The notes beneath the pieces were generated by a model. That model was not told the DNA's origin and did no database searches. It saw nothing but the letters and a program-made list of their open reading frames with translations. The position numbers and the translations under genes are program-made. Below, in pieces: positions 16,955 to 24,969 of a stretch of 64,000 nt of DNA (position 1 is the first letter of the stretch; every line of letters begins with the position of its first letter). Location: positions 1 through 64,000 of the forward strand of contig VXNJ01000002.1 in the NCBI GenBank assembly GCA_009840625.1, given 5' to 3'. This stretch comes from Chloroflexota bacterium. Its GTDB lineage: Bacteria; Chloroflexota; UBA11872; VXNJ01.

Positions 16955-17118
16955 AAACTCCTGCTTTCGTTGGGGCGTCTGGCTCGCGGTCCGGGGTCTT
17001 TGAATCGGCGACCCTGCGGGACCGAGCAATCTGCGGCGAAATGGGCCGCGTGCCGAGCCAAAGCGGTGGTACAGGCAAATAATAGGTTGGGCACGGGCGG
17101 CCGATCCTCGCCCCCAAG

Positions 17119-17619
17119 GTGGCGCCGAGGCTGTCCCGATATCCAGCATCACCGCGAAAGGCCGTCGAATTGTCCCGATTCGGAGACTGCATCTCCCACA
17201 TTGACGAAATACCGCCGTTCGAGTACGAGCAGCCGACCGAATTCGGCGGGCGCGGAACGCGCATCGGCATATCGCGGGCGACCGGCGGGGCCCGCTTGGA
17301 ACTCGACATCACGATCGTGGCGCCGGGCGACCGGTTGAGCTTCGCGCACTGGCATTCGGCGTCGGAGGAAGTGTTCTACGTGATGAAGGGGACGCCCACG
17401 GTCGTAATCGACGGCGAGGAGCACCAATTGCGAGCCGGGTCAGTGCTGACCCGCCCGGCCGGGTCGGGGATCCCGCACCACTTTGAAAACAACGGCAGCG
17501 AAGATGCCTGGATCATGGGCGCCAACAACGTCCCCGAGTCCGACGAGGTCGACGAGGTATTCAGGCCCGAGATCGGCCTGGCCTACAACACGCGCACCGG
17601 CCAAGAGCGCGCCATGTGA
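17119..17619 (+). CDS. Cupin domain protein
   Basis: A roughly 150-residue single cupin. Motif 1 is intact ([15 protein letters not shown], with two His and Glu as metal ligands) and motif 2 contains the fourth ligand region [10 protein letters not shown], so unlike the cupin at 839-1282 it should bind a metal. The barrel is bounded by [10 protein letters not shown] and [13 protein letters not shown]. Function is undefined; the family includes dioxygenases, isomerases and binding proteins. The start is uncertain: the listed GTG gives 166 residues, but a TTG at 17170 with AAAGG nine bases upstream would remove 17 poorly conserved residues. It is divergent from sodA with 164 bases between them. 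Confidence 0.75.
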   Translation: MAPRLSRYPASPRKAVELSRFGDCISHIDEIPPFEYEQPTEFGGRGTRIGISRATGGARLELDITIVAPGDRLSFAHWHSASEEVFYVMKGTPTVVIDGEEHQLRAGSVLTRPAGSGIPHHFENNGSEDAWIMGANNVPESDEVDEVFRPEIGLAYNTRTGQERAM

Positions 17620-17744
17620 ACGCCGCCGGCGACTTTGATGCAAAATTCGCCGGGACCGGGCGAACGCCCGCCGGAGCCGGGAGGCTGCGGATGACCCGGA
17701 TCGATCCGACCGGCCCCGGTTTCGCCAGCACCTAAGGTTGGGAA

Positions 17745-18539
17745 ATGGGGAATTTGAACGTACCGGCACTGATGCGGGTCGCAATCGCGCTGGTCGCGAT
17801 CCTGGTCGTGGCGGTGCTGATTTTTGTTTTCGTCCAGCAGCAGACCGCCGACGAAGGTCCGGCTCCGGTCGAAATCGGGGCCACGCCCACCGAATTGGCC
17901 CAGCTCAACCGGCTCGGGATTTCGGTCCAGGGGCAAGCGATGCGCTCGGTCGAACCCGATCACGCGATAGTGAGCCTGGGAATCGAGGCGGTCGGACCCA
18001 CTTCGGCCGAGGCCACCGCCGAACTCTCGGGCAAGTCCAACCAGATTGTTCAGGCGGCCGCCGACGCCGGCGTTGCCGAAGCCGATATCCAGACCAGCGG
18101 GCTGTCGTTGTTCCCGGTATACGGGGACATCGACGAACTCCAGCAGCCGACGATCCTGGGCTACCGGGCCAGTGCCAACTACACCATTACCGTCCGCGCC
18201 ATCGATGACGTTGCCACGGTCCTGGACGCGGCCCTGGAAGCCGGCGCCAATTCGATCGACGGGGTCGAATTTGCTTCAAACCAGATCGCGGCCACCCGCG
18301 AAGAGCTTTTGGCCGAGGCCACCCATGAAGCCGCCCGCAAGGCCGAAGCCATCGCGGCGGCGTTGAACGGCAAGCTGGGCGGCCTGATCTGGCTCGACGA
18401 AGAGTACTTTTCCACCGACCCGTTCCCGTCCCGTGCGTTCGCCGCCGAGGCTTCGTTTGCCGGAGGACCGGCGGTATCGGCCGGTTCGCTTACGGTAACT
18501 GTCCAAGTGCGCGCCAATTTCGGCTTCGAGCGCGAATGA
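17745..18539 (+). CDS. SIMPL (DUF541) domain protein, membrane-anchored
   Basis: A 264-residue protein with one N-terminal transmembrane helix (residues ~9-30) and an extracytoplasmic SIMPL/DUF541 domain. Family features include LGISVQGQAMRSVEPDHAIVSLGIEA at the start of the domain, the NQIVQAAADAGVAEADIQTSGLSL segment, YRASANYTITVRAIDD, and the helix with EELLAEATHEAARKAEAIA. SIMPL proteins form periplasmic or cell-surface oligomers; some have been linked to oxidative stress or outer-surface functions, but the biochemical role is unclear. The ATG has AAGG seven bases upstream. It is followed after 25 bases by a Trk-type potassium regulator, suggesting cotranscription. A second SIMPL protein is encoded at 50107-50967. 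Confidence 0.87.
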   Translation: MGNLNVPALMRVAIALVAILVVAVLIFVFVQQQTADEGPAPVEIGATPTELAQLNRLGISVQGQAMRSVEPDHAIVSLGIEAVGPTSAEATAELSGKSNQIVQAAADAGVAEADIQTSGLSLFPVYGDIDELQQPTILGYRASANYTITVRAIDDVATVLDAALEAGANSIDGVEFASNQIAATREELLAEATHEAARKAEAIAAALNGKLGGLIWLDEEYFSTDPFPSRAFAAEASFAGGPAVSAGSLTVTVQVRANFGFERE

Positions 18540-18564
18540 ACCGCCTGCCCGGGGTGTCTGCCCG

Positions 18565-19224
18565 GTGATCGACGATAAAGCCAACTTCGCGGTCCTCGGC
18601 CTGGGCCGGTTCGGCAGCAACCTGGCGCTGGACCTGGCCCGGATGGGGCACGAGGTCCTCGCGGTCGACAACGATGAGGCCAAACTTCATCCGGTGGTGG
18701 ACGTAGTCGACCACGCCGCCCAGGCCGACATCACCGACGAAGGTGCCCTGCGCGAACTGGGCGTGGCCGACTACTCGTGCGCCTGCATCGCTGTCACCGA
18801 CCTGCAAACTTCGATCCTGTGCGTGATGCACCTCAAGCGCCTGGGGATCGGGCGGATCCACTGCAAGGTGCGCCACGACCTGCACCGCGAGATCCTCGAG
18901 CACCTGGGCGCCGATCAGGTCGTTTTCCCCGAGCAGCAGATGGCCGCCCAGGTGGCGCGCGACCTGGGAACCCCGAACATCTCGGAATATCTCGAGGTGA
19001 TCGGCCCGTTCGGGATAGGCCAGATCGAAGCCCCGTCGCGCTTCATCGGGCGCAGCCTGGCCGATTTGGACCTGCGCGCCAACTTCGACGTGGTACCGGT
19101 GCTGATCCGCCGCGGATCGCGGGTGATCATGCAACCCGAACTCAATGAAATCGTGCGCCGCGACGATGTCCTCGTCCTGGCCGGCCGCCAGGAGCAGCTC
19201 GGCAAGCTGACCGCTTCCGCCTAA
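18565..19224 (+). CDS. Trk/Ktr-type potassium uptake regulatory subunit
   Basis: A 219-residue RCK protein. Residues ~8-130 form the TrkA-N Rossmann domain with nucleotide-binding motif VLGLGRFGSNLA and an acidic residue at the end of strand two (VDNDEAK). Residues ~135-219 form the TrkA-C domain (LEVIGPFGIGQIEAP...DDVLVLAGRQEQL). Single RCK copies of this length are the cytoplasmic gating rings of KtrAB-type potassium transporters, which open or close in response to ATP/ADP or NAD(H). The membrane subunit is not adjacent and is not in the window. It starts with GTG 25 bases after the SIMPL gene. Confidence 0.9.
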   Translation: MIDDKANFAVLGLGRFGSNLALDLARMGHEVLAVDNDEAKLHPVVDVVDHAAQADITDEGALRELGVADYSCACIAVTDLQTSILCVMHLKRLGIGRIHCKVRHDLHREILEHLGADQVVFPEQQMAAQVARDLGTPNISEYLEVIGPFGIGQIEAPSRFIGRSLADLDLRANFDVVPVLIRRGSRVIMQPELNEIVRRDDVLVLAGRQEQLGKLTASA

Positions 19225-19336
19225 AACGCGGGTTCGGCGCCGCCGACCGGCGCGCCAAGAGCGCAAACTGACAGGTGCCAAACAAAAGTTGGCGGCGCGG
19301 ATTTTTGCTCCCGCGCGGCCGGAAAGGCTGAAGCGA

Positions 19337-20221
19337 ATGCGGGTTGGATTTGTGGGGCTGGGCCTGATGGGGCTGGCCATGGCCCGGAACGTGATCAAGG
19401 GCGGGCACTCCGTGTCCGGCTACGATCTGCAGGGGCCGGCCCTGGAGGCTTTGGCCGAGGCCGGGGGCAGCGCCGCGCCCACGCCGGCGGCGGTCGGCGA
19501 ACGTTCGCAGATCGTGGTCGTAATGGTGCCCAATGACGCCGACGTGCGTGAAGCGGTGCTGGGCGAGCATGGCATCAGCGCCGGACTCGCTGCCGGGGAC
19601 ATGGTCCTGGTGATGAGCACAATCTCGCCGGGCTGCACCATCGAGGTCGGCGCGCGGGTCCAGGGCCGCGGGCAACGCTACCTGGAAGCCCCGGTCACGC
19701 GCTCCACGCAGCACGCCGTGGACGGCGAACTGGGGATCCTGGCCGGCGGGTCGGCCGAGGACCTTGGCACCGCGCGCGAGGTCCTGGAGCTGATGGGCAG
19801 CGACATCACCCACTGCGGGCCGGTTGGCACCGGTGCGGCGATGAAGCTGGTCAACAACATGTTGGCCGGATCGATTTCGGCCTGCGTGCAGGAGGCAATG
19901 GTTCTGGGCGCCAAGGCCGGGCTGACGCAGGAGACCATGCAGGGAGTGCTGCGCGGCACGGCCGCGGACTGCGCGGGCCTGCGAACCATCGAGCGCAACG
20001 TGGCCGCCGGCCGAGTGTTCAGACCGGGGTTCAAGGTCGCCCTGCAGCACAAGGACATGCGCCTGGCCACGACCTGGGCTTCCGAGATCGGCGCGATCAC
20101 GCCGATGGGCTCGACCACCCACCAGCTGCTGGGGCTGGCGATGGCGGCGGGCTACGCCGACCTGGACTCCGGCGCAAGTCTGCGGGTTTTTGAGCAGGCG
20201 GCGGGCACGCAATTGTCCTGA
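19337..20221 (+). CDS. NAD(P)-dependent beta-hydroxyacid dehydrogenase (3-hydroxyisobutyrate dehydrogenase family)
   Basis: A 294-residue member of the 3-hydroxyisobutyrate/tartronate semialdehyde reductase family. It begins with the dinucleotide motif GFVGLGLMGLAMARN, has the substrate-binding strand EAPVTRST (the common VSGG is replaced by VTRS), and the catalytic Lys in GAAMKLVNNM. The all-alpha second domain follows (residues ~165-290). The substrate is a beta-hydroxyacid, not specified by sequence. The ATG at 19337 is preferred over the upstream GTG/ATG frame because the dinucleotide motif normally begins three residues after the start and AAAGG lies just upstream. Confidence 0.9.
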   Translation: MRVGFVGLGLMGLAMARNVIKGGHSVSGYDLQGPALEALAEAGGSAAPTPAAVGERSQIVVVMVPNDADVREAVLGEHGISAGLAAGDMVLVMSTISPGCTIEVGARVQGRGQRYLEAPVTRSTQHAVDGELGILAGGSAEDLGTAREVLELMGSDITHCGPVGTGAAMKLVNNMLAGSISACVQEAMVLGAKAGLTQETMQGVLRGTAADCAGLRTIERNVAAGRVFRPGFKVALQHKDMRLATTWASEIGAITPMGSTTHQLLGLAMAAGYADLDSGASLRVFEQAAGTQLS

Positions 20222-20269
20222 GCCGCATGTCCGACCCAACAAGATGTGGCGGCTGCTCATTAGAATGAG

Positions 20270-20680
20270 GTGCTAGCACTACATATTGGGGGTCGTGGTG
20301 GCGCGTTGGCCATCCGCCCCTGCCACTCGGACGGGCCCGTGATCGGCGGAACGGTTCGGCTGCTGGGTATTACCCACCAGACCCTGGACCATCGGGAATT
20401 TGAGATCGAGGCGTGCGCGATGCACGACTCGGGCGGCAACTACGACCTGATGGTCTTCGACATTTGCCGCGTCCTGCCCTCGCAGCGCCGCCACTTCTCG
20501 CTCGGGGTCGGTTTTCCCAAGACCTTCCTGCCGCCCAGCGAAGAGCTGCTGGACATCCTGATGCAGTCGGCGTTGTTGCAGGTGAGACGGCAACTGGACC
20601 GGGGCTGCGAGGAAGAGGACCGCGTGTTCGAACCGTTCAATTACGGCCTGGCGCCCAAGCCGGCGCCCTGGGGCTCCTAG
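20270..20680 (+). CDS. Unrecognised protein
   Basis: I do not recognise this gene. The frame encodes up to 136 residues, the likely conserved part running from IGGTVRLLGITHQTLDHREFEI to FNYGLAPKPAPWG. It is mixed alpha/beta by eye, has two Cys and several His (CAMHDSGG, DICRVLPS), no signal peptide and no membrane segment. The C-terminal half (PPSEELLDILMQSALLQVRRQLD) looks helical. The start is uncertain: GTG at 20270, TTG at 20306 or GTG near 20339. A TAGAAT hexamer at 20261-20266, which recurs before other genes here, may be a -10 element; if so, one of the later starts is correct. It lies between a dehydrogenase and a coiled-coil gene, all on the plus strand. Confidence 0.5.
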   Translation: MLALHIGGRGGALAIRPCHSDGPVIGGTVRLLGITHQTLDHREFEIEACAMHDSGGNYDLMVFDICRVLPSQRRHFSLGVGFPKTFLPPSEELLDILMQSALLQVRRQLDRGCEEEDRVFEPFNYGLAPKPAPWGS

Positions 20681-20786
20681 ACCGGCCCGAATCCCCGGGC
20701 CCGGCTCCCGGCCAGCGCCTCGAAGTGCTTATGGTTGGGTAGTTCGTTCAAGCAACTGGCAACGACCCACGGAGAGGCGGCCGGCG

Positions 20787-21074
20787 ATGGTTACTGATCA
20801 GTTCGAATTCTTCTTTGACGTGGTGGAGCAGAAGCGCGCCGGCGTGGCGTCGCGCCGAGAAACCGAACGCGAACGCGAGCGCGAACAGCTGGCAGCCTGG
20901 TTCGAATTCATGGCCATGGGTCATCCCGAGGCCACCGAGGAAGACCGCCAGGCGGCTCGCGATCGCCTGCAGGCGGCCGAGGAAAGTCTGATTCAGGCGC
21001 GCGCCGATGTAGCCGAAGCCGGGCGGCGGCTGGTGATTTTTGAAGATTATTTGCGGCAATGTTCGCCCGCCTGA
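20787..21074 (+). CDS. Small charged helical protein, probably coiled coil
   Basis: A 95-residue protein of unknown function. It has an aromatic N-terminus (DQFEFFFDVVEQKR), an Arg/Glu-rich repeat (SRRETERERERE), and a long heptad-like helix AARDRLQAAEESLIQARADVAEAGRR predicted to form a coiled coil. It has no Cys ligand sets, signal peptide or membrane segment. A good ribosome site (GGAGAGG) stands about nine bases before the ATG, which is the best argument that it is real. The long minus-strand open frame over the same bases is a weaker candidate because its composition looks like an antisense shadow. It precedes the iron transporter operon by 127 bases but may not belong to it. Confidence 0.6.
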   Translation: MVTDQFEFFFDVVEQKRAGVASRRETEREREREQLAAWFEFMAMGHPEATEEDRQAARDRLQAAEESLIQARADVAEAGRRLVIFEDYLRQCSPA

Positions 21075-21201
21075 GCGAATAAAAAGAAAAAATAGGTTCC
21101 AACCTGTTAAATTAACTGCGTGCCCTGACGAGGACCGGGTCTGATCCGGCCAAAAGCCTCTGGGCCACCTAAGGCAGTCGAGCAGGATCAAAGGAATCTC
21201 G

Positions 21202-22341
21202 ATGCGACTAGTGAACCGCCGCCGCATTTTGGCGGCCGCGCTCGGCGGAGGCTCGGCGGCGCTGTTCTGGGCCTGCGGCGAGGAGGCGGTCGCCCCCGCG
21301 CCGGCACCCACTCCTCCGCCGGCTTCCACCTCGGTTCCGGACGTCGCGCCGGCGTCGAATCCGGAGCCGGCGGTAGCCGAAGCCCCCGGCCCGGCGCCCG
21401 AGCCGGCCCCGGTGCAACAGTCGCTGCTGCTTTATTCGGGTCGGAATGAAGACCTGGTCGCTCCGCTGATCGAACAGGCGCAGGCCGAACTGGGCTTGGA
21501 AATCGGCGTCCGCTACGGGTCTTCGGCCGGTCAGGCGGCGGCAATCCTGGAGGAGGGCGATTCCAGCCCCGCCGACCTTTTCTACTCCCAGGATGCCGGT
21601 TCGATCGGGGCCCTGCAGAAAGCCGGCCGCCTTTCGGATCTGCCGCAAACGGTGCTGGACCTTGTCGACCCGCGGTTTCGTTCCCGGGATGGTCAGTGGG
21701 TCGGGATATCGGGTCGTGCGCGCGTTTTCGTTTACAACACCGAACTGATCGCGGCCGACGAATTGCCCCAATCGGTAACCGAGTTGACCGAATCCTCCTG
21801 GGAGGGTCGGACCGGTTGGGCTCCCGGCAACGGATCGTTTCAGGCGTTTGTTTCGGCGATGCGCGAACTGCACGGCGACGATGCCACTATCGAGTGGCTC
21901 AGGGGAATGGATGCCAACGATACCCGCGTGTATCCGAAGAACACGCCGATAGTGGAAGCCACCTGCCTGGGAGAAATCGACGGTGGTCTGGTCAACCACT
22001 ACTACCTGCTGCGACGACTGGCCCAGGAACCCGATCTGCCGTGCGCAAATCATTTCTTTGCCGACGGTGACGTCGGTAACCTGATAAACGTGTCCAGCGC
22101 CGGCATCGTCAAATCGTCGCAATCGCCGGGTGCTGCCGCAGCTCTTATCGGCTTCCTACTCTCGGCTCCGGCGCAATCGTATTTCCGTGACAAGACGTTT
22201 GAATACCCGCTCGCGGCCGGGATTGAACCGGATGCGGCGCTGCCGCCGTTGGAAACGGTGCAGGGACCCGATTTCGATCTCGGCGACATGGACGACCTCG
22301 ACGGCACCCTGGCCCTGCTCGAATCGGCGGGCCTGTTCTGA
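21202..22341 (+). CDS. fbpA: Iron(III) ABC transporter substrate-binding lipoprotein
   Basis: A 379-residue ferric-iron-binding lipoprotein of the FbpA/FutA type. The signal peptide ends in a lipobox at Cys25 (LFWAC), followed by an unusually long Pro/Ala/Glu linker (residues ~30-70) that would hold the domain away from the membrane. The binding domain starts at LLLYSGRNEDL, a strand typical of the family, and contains GSSAGQAAAIL, the metal-binding Tyr pair in NHYYLL and the C-terminal SSAGIVKSSQSPGAA segment. It delivers ferric iron to the downstream permease and ATPase. ATG has AAAGGAA upstream. It is first of a three-gene operon with a 28-base gap to the permease. Confidence 0.92.
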   Translation: MRLVNRRRILAAALGGGSAALFWACGEEAVAPAPAPTPPPASTSVPDVAPASNPEPAVAEAPGPAPEPAPVQQSLLLYSGRNEDLVAPLIEQAQAELGLEIGVRYGSSAGQAAAILEEGDSSPADLFYSQDAGSIGALQKAGRLSDLPQTVLDLVDPRFRSRDGQWVGISGRARVFVYNTELIAADELPQSVTELTESSWEGRTGWAPGNGSFQAFVSAMRELHGDDATIEWLRGMDANDTRVYPKNTPIVEATCLGEIDGGLVNHYYLLRRLAQEPDLPCANHFFADGDVGNLINVSSAGIVKSSQSPGAAAALIGFLLSAPAQSYFRDKTFEYPLAAGIEPDAALPPLETVQGPDFDLGDMDDLDGTLALLESAGLF

Positions 22342-22369
22342 ACGCCTGAACGCGGGCAGGCAATAGAGT

Positions 22370-23935
22370 TTGCTGGCCCGCGGTCTGAACCTGGCCGGCC
22401 GTCTGCCGCTACTGCTGTTGACGGCATTGTTCGCCATCCCGCTGGGATACCTATTGCTGCGGGCTTTGGGCGGATTCGAAGCCGGCCGGGCGTTGTTGCG
22501 GCTGCGAACTCTGGAATTGATCGCCGACACCGCTCTGCTGGCGGTGTTGGTAACGGTCCTGTCGGGAGTCATCGGTATCGCACTGGCCTGGCTGGTCGCG
22601 CGGGCAGACGTCCGGTATGCGCGGATTTGGCTGTTGGTGCTGGCGACCCCGATCGTCATTCCCAGCTACGTGAGCGCGTTTGCCCTGATTGCGTTGTTTT
22701 CACCGCGCGGCCTGATCGCCGACCCGCTGACCGTGCTCCTGGGCCTGGAGCGCCTGCCCCCGGTGGCCGGCCTGCCGGCGACGGTATTTGCGATGACGAC
22801 GATCTGTTACCCGTACGTGCTGCTGCCGACGGTGGCGGCCCTGCACCGCACCAATTTCCAGCTCGAGGAAGCCGCCCGCGTGCTCGGCAAGGGTCGGACG
22901 GAGACGCTGCGGCGAATCCTGTTTCCACTGGTGGCCCCCAGCGCGGCCGCCGGGGCTCTGATCGTGTCCCTCTACTCGATCAGTGATTTCGGCGCCGTTT
23001 CGCTGCTCGATTACGATGCCATCAGCAGCGCAATCTACGCCCGCTATGAGTACTCGCTGGATCGCTCGGCCGCGGCCTGGTTCTCGCTGCTGCTGGCCGC
23101 CGGCGCGCTCGGGTTGGTGCTGCTTGAGCTCTGGGTTCGGAACCGACGGCCGGTCGGGTGGGACGCTGCCGCGACTCTGCGGCGCCCGGCCCCGGTGCCG
23201 CTGGGCGCATGGACGCTGCCGGCCTACGTTTTCATGTCGCTGATCGTGCTCTCGTCACTGGTCTTGCCCTTGAGCATGCTCGGCTACTGGACGGTCCAGG
23301 GATTCCGCGACGGGTTGGATGCCGCCGAACTGGGCCGGCAGGCCGGCGGCACCATCGCCGTGGCGCTGGCGGCCGGCGGCATCTGTGCCCTGCTGGCGGC
23401 GCCGATGTCCTGGCTGCGGTTGCGCCGCCCCGGGTTCCTGATTCGGGTCGTTGGATCCCTCGCGGCGGTAAATTACGCCATTCCGGGAATCGCGCTAGGC
23501 CTGTCACTAGTGCTCCTGGCCAGCCGCTGGACGCCATGGATCTATCAGTCGCTCGTGCTGCTGGTTTTCGCATACTGCCTGTACAGCCTGCCGCTCGCGC
23601 TGGGCGCGGTCCGATCCAGTCTGGCCCAGGTCGGCGGACAGCTCGAGGAAGCGGCCCGGGTCCTGGGTAAGTCCCTGCCGATCGCGCTTTGGAGGGTCAC
23701 CCTGCCGCTGGTCAGGCCCGGCCTGTTGGCCGGTGCCGGCCTGGTGTTTCTGACCACTGCCAAGGAGTTGCCGATCACGTTGCTCCTGCGCCCGACCGGA
23801 TTCGATACGCTGGCGATCGAGGTCTGGACGTCGGTGGAATCCGGCTACCTTGGCGCGGCGGGGCAGGCCGGACTTCTGTTGGTGATCCTGGCTCTGCCGC
23901 AAATCGGGCTGGTGCTGGCCGGGGTTCGCAGATGA
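22370..23935 (+). CDS. fbpB: Iron(III) ABC transporter permease, fused two-domain
   Basis: A 521-residue permease with about twelve transmembrane helices made of two homologous halves. Each half carries the EAA coupling loop: EEAARVLGKGRTETLRR at ~165-182 and EEAARVLGKSLPIALWR at ~425-441, so the single polypeptide forms the whole membrane channel, as in FbpB/SfuB-type ferric-iron importers. The start is TTG at 22370, preceded by GCAGG; no ATG is suitably placed before the first helix. The stop overlaps the ATPase start by the ATGA arrangement, indicating translational coupling. Confidence 0.93.
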   Translation: MLARGLNLAGRLPLLLLTALFAIPLGYLLLRALGGFEAGRALLRLRTLELIADTALLAVLVTVLSGVIGIALAWLVARADVRYARIWLLVLATPIVIPSYVSAFALIALFSPRGLIADPLTVLLGLERLPPVAGLPATVFAMTTICYPYVLLPTVAALHRTNFQLEEAARVLGKGRTETLRRILFPLVAPSAAAGALIVSLYSISDFGAVSLLDYDAISSAIYARYEYSLDRSAAAWFSLLLAAGALGLVLLELWVRNRRPVGWDAAATLRRPAPVPLGAWTLPAYVFMSLIVLSSLVLPLSMLGYWTVQGFRDGLDAAELGRQAGGTIAVALAAGGICALLAAPMSWLRLRRPGFLIRVVGSLAAVNYAIPGIALGLSLVLLASRWTPWIYQSLVLLVFAYCLYSLPLALGAVRSSLAQVGGQLEEAARVLGKSLPIALWRVTLPLVRPGLLAGAGLVFLTTAKELPITLLLRPTGFDTLAIEVWTSVESGYLGAAGQAGLLLVILALPQIGLVLAGVRR

Positions 23936-24951
23936 ATAACGCCAGCGTTGTGGCCCGCGGCCTGCGCAAGGCCTTTGGCGACGTAAAGGTAATCCAGGGC
24001 GTAGACCTGACCCTGGCGCCCGGCGATACGCTTTCGATCATGGGGCCGTCCGGGTGCGGAAAGACGACCCTGCTGCGCCTGCTGGCGGGCCTTGAGCGCC
24101 CCGATCAAGGAACGATCGAGGTGTCCGGCCGGCCGGTCGCCGGGCCCGGTCTCAACGTTGCCCCGGAACGGCGGCGGGTGGTCCTGGTTTTCCAGGATCT
24201 AGCGCTGTTCCCGCACATGACCGTCGCCCAGAACATCGCCTTCGGCCTGCGCCGGGGCACAACGCTCAACGTCGACGAATTGACTGAGCGGGTCTTCCTC
24301 ACGGGGCTGGGCCACAGGTTCCCGCATGAACTCTCCGGCGGCCAGCGCCAACGGGCCGCCATAGCGCGGGCCCTGGCGTGCGAGCCCGAGCTGGTCCTTT
24401 TGGACGAGCCTTTCGCAAACCTCGACGTGTTCCTGCGCTCGCGGATTCGCGGGCAGGTGCGCGACATACTGGCCGACGCCGGCGTTGCCAGCCTTTTGAT
24501 GACCCACGATCTCGGCGACGCGCTCGGATTTTCCGGCAAGCTGGGCGTGATGATCCGCGGCCGGCTGGTCCAATCCGGCTCGCCCAGCCACCTCTACCAG
24601 AATCCGCTGACCCCGGAGGTAGCCGGCCTGCTGGGAAGCATCAACCTGGTTCCGGCGACCGCCCACGGGCGTCTGGCCGAGTGCGAGATTGGCCAGATAG
24701 AGCTCGGTACGGAATGCCACGGAAGAGTGCTGCTGGCGTTGCGGCCAGAGTCATTGGTAGCCGGTGCCGAACCGCTGGGGCCGGCCCGGGTCGTGGAGAC
24801 CGAGTTTGGTGGCGACCATACGCTGGTGCGGGTGCAACTGCGCTCGGGCAGAACGCTCTCCGTCTGGGCGCAACCCGGATCCCGGCTGGAGCCCGGATCA
24901 AGCGTGGCCCTTTCGGTACGGGGAACGGCGACGGCCTTCCCGCTGGTCTAA
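23932..24951 (+). CDS. fbpC: Iron(III) ABC transporter ATP-binding protein
   Basis: A 339-residue ABC ATPase. Walker A is GPSGCGKTT, the signature is LSGGQRQRAAIA, Walker B is LVLLDEPFANLD and the switch His follows in LMTHDLGDAL. The C-terminal ~100 residues form a TOBE-type regulatory domain (LALRPESL, then VVETEFGGDHTLVRV), as in FbpC/PotA relatives. It energises ferric iron uptake with the two upstream genes. The ATG at 23932 overlaps the permease stop. The gene ends 18 bases from the convergent phosphohexomutase gene, so any terminator must lie within or just beyond the coding ends. Confidence 0.93.
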   Translation: MNNASVVARGLRKAFGDVKVIQGVDLTLAPGDTLSIMGPSGCGKTTLLRLLAGLERPDQGTIEVSGRPVAGPGLNVAPERRRVVLVFQDLALFPHMTVAQNIAFGLRRGTTLNVDELTERVFLTGLGHRFPHELSGGQRQRAAIARALACEPELVLLDEPFANLDVFLRSRIRGQVRDILADAGVASLLMTHDLGDALGFSGKLGVMIRGRLVQSGSPSHLYQNPLTPEVAGLLGSINLVPATAHGRLAECEIGQIELGTECHGRVLLALRPESLVAGAEPLGPARVVETEFGGDHTLVRVQLRSGRTLSVWAQPGSRLEPGSSVALSVRGTATAFPLV

Positions 24952-24969
24952 GCCCCCGGCCGGACTTAC

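Noticed and set aside
20748-21329. 193-codon minus-strand frame over the coiled-coil gene
   Set aside because: Overlaps the start of fbpA and has no ribosome site; the plus-strand gene has a good one.
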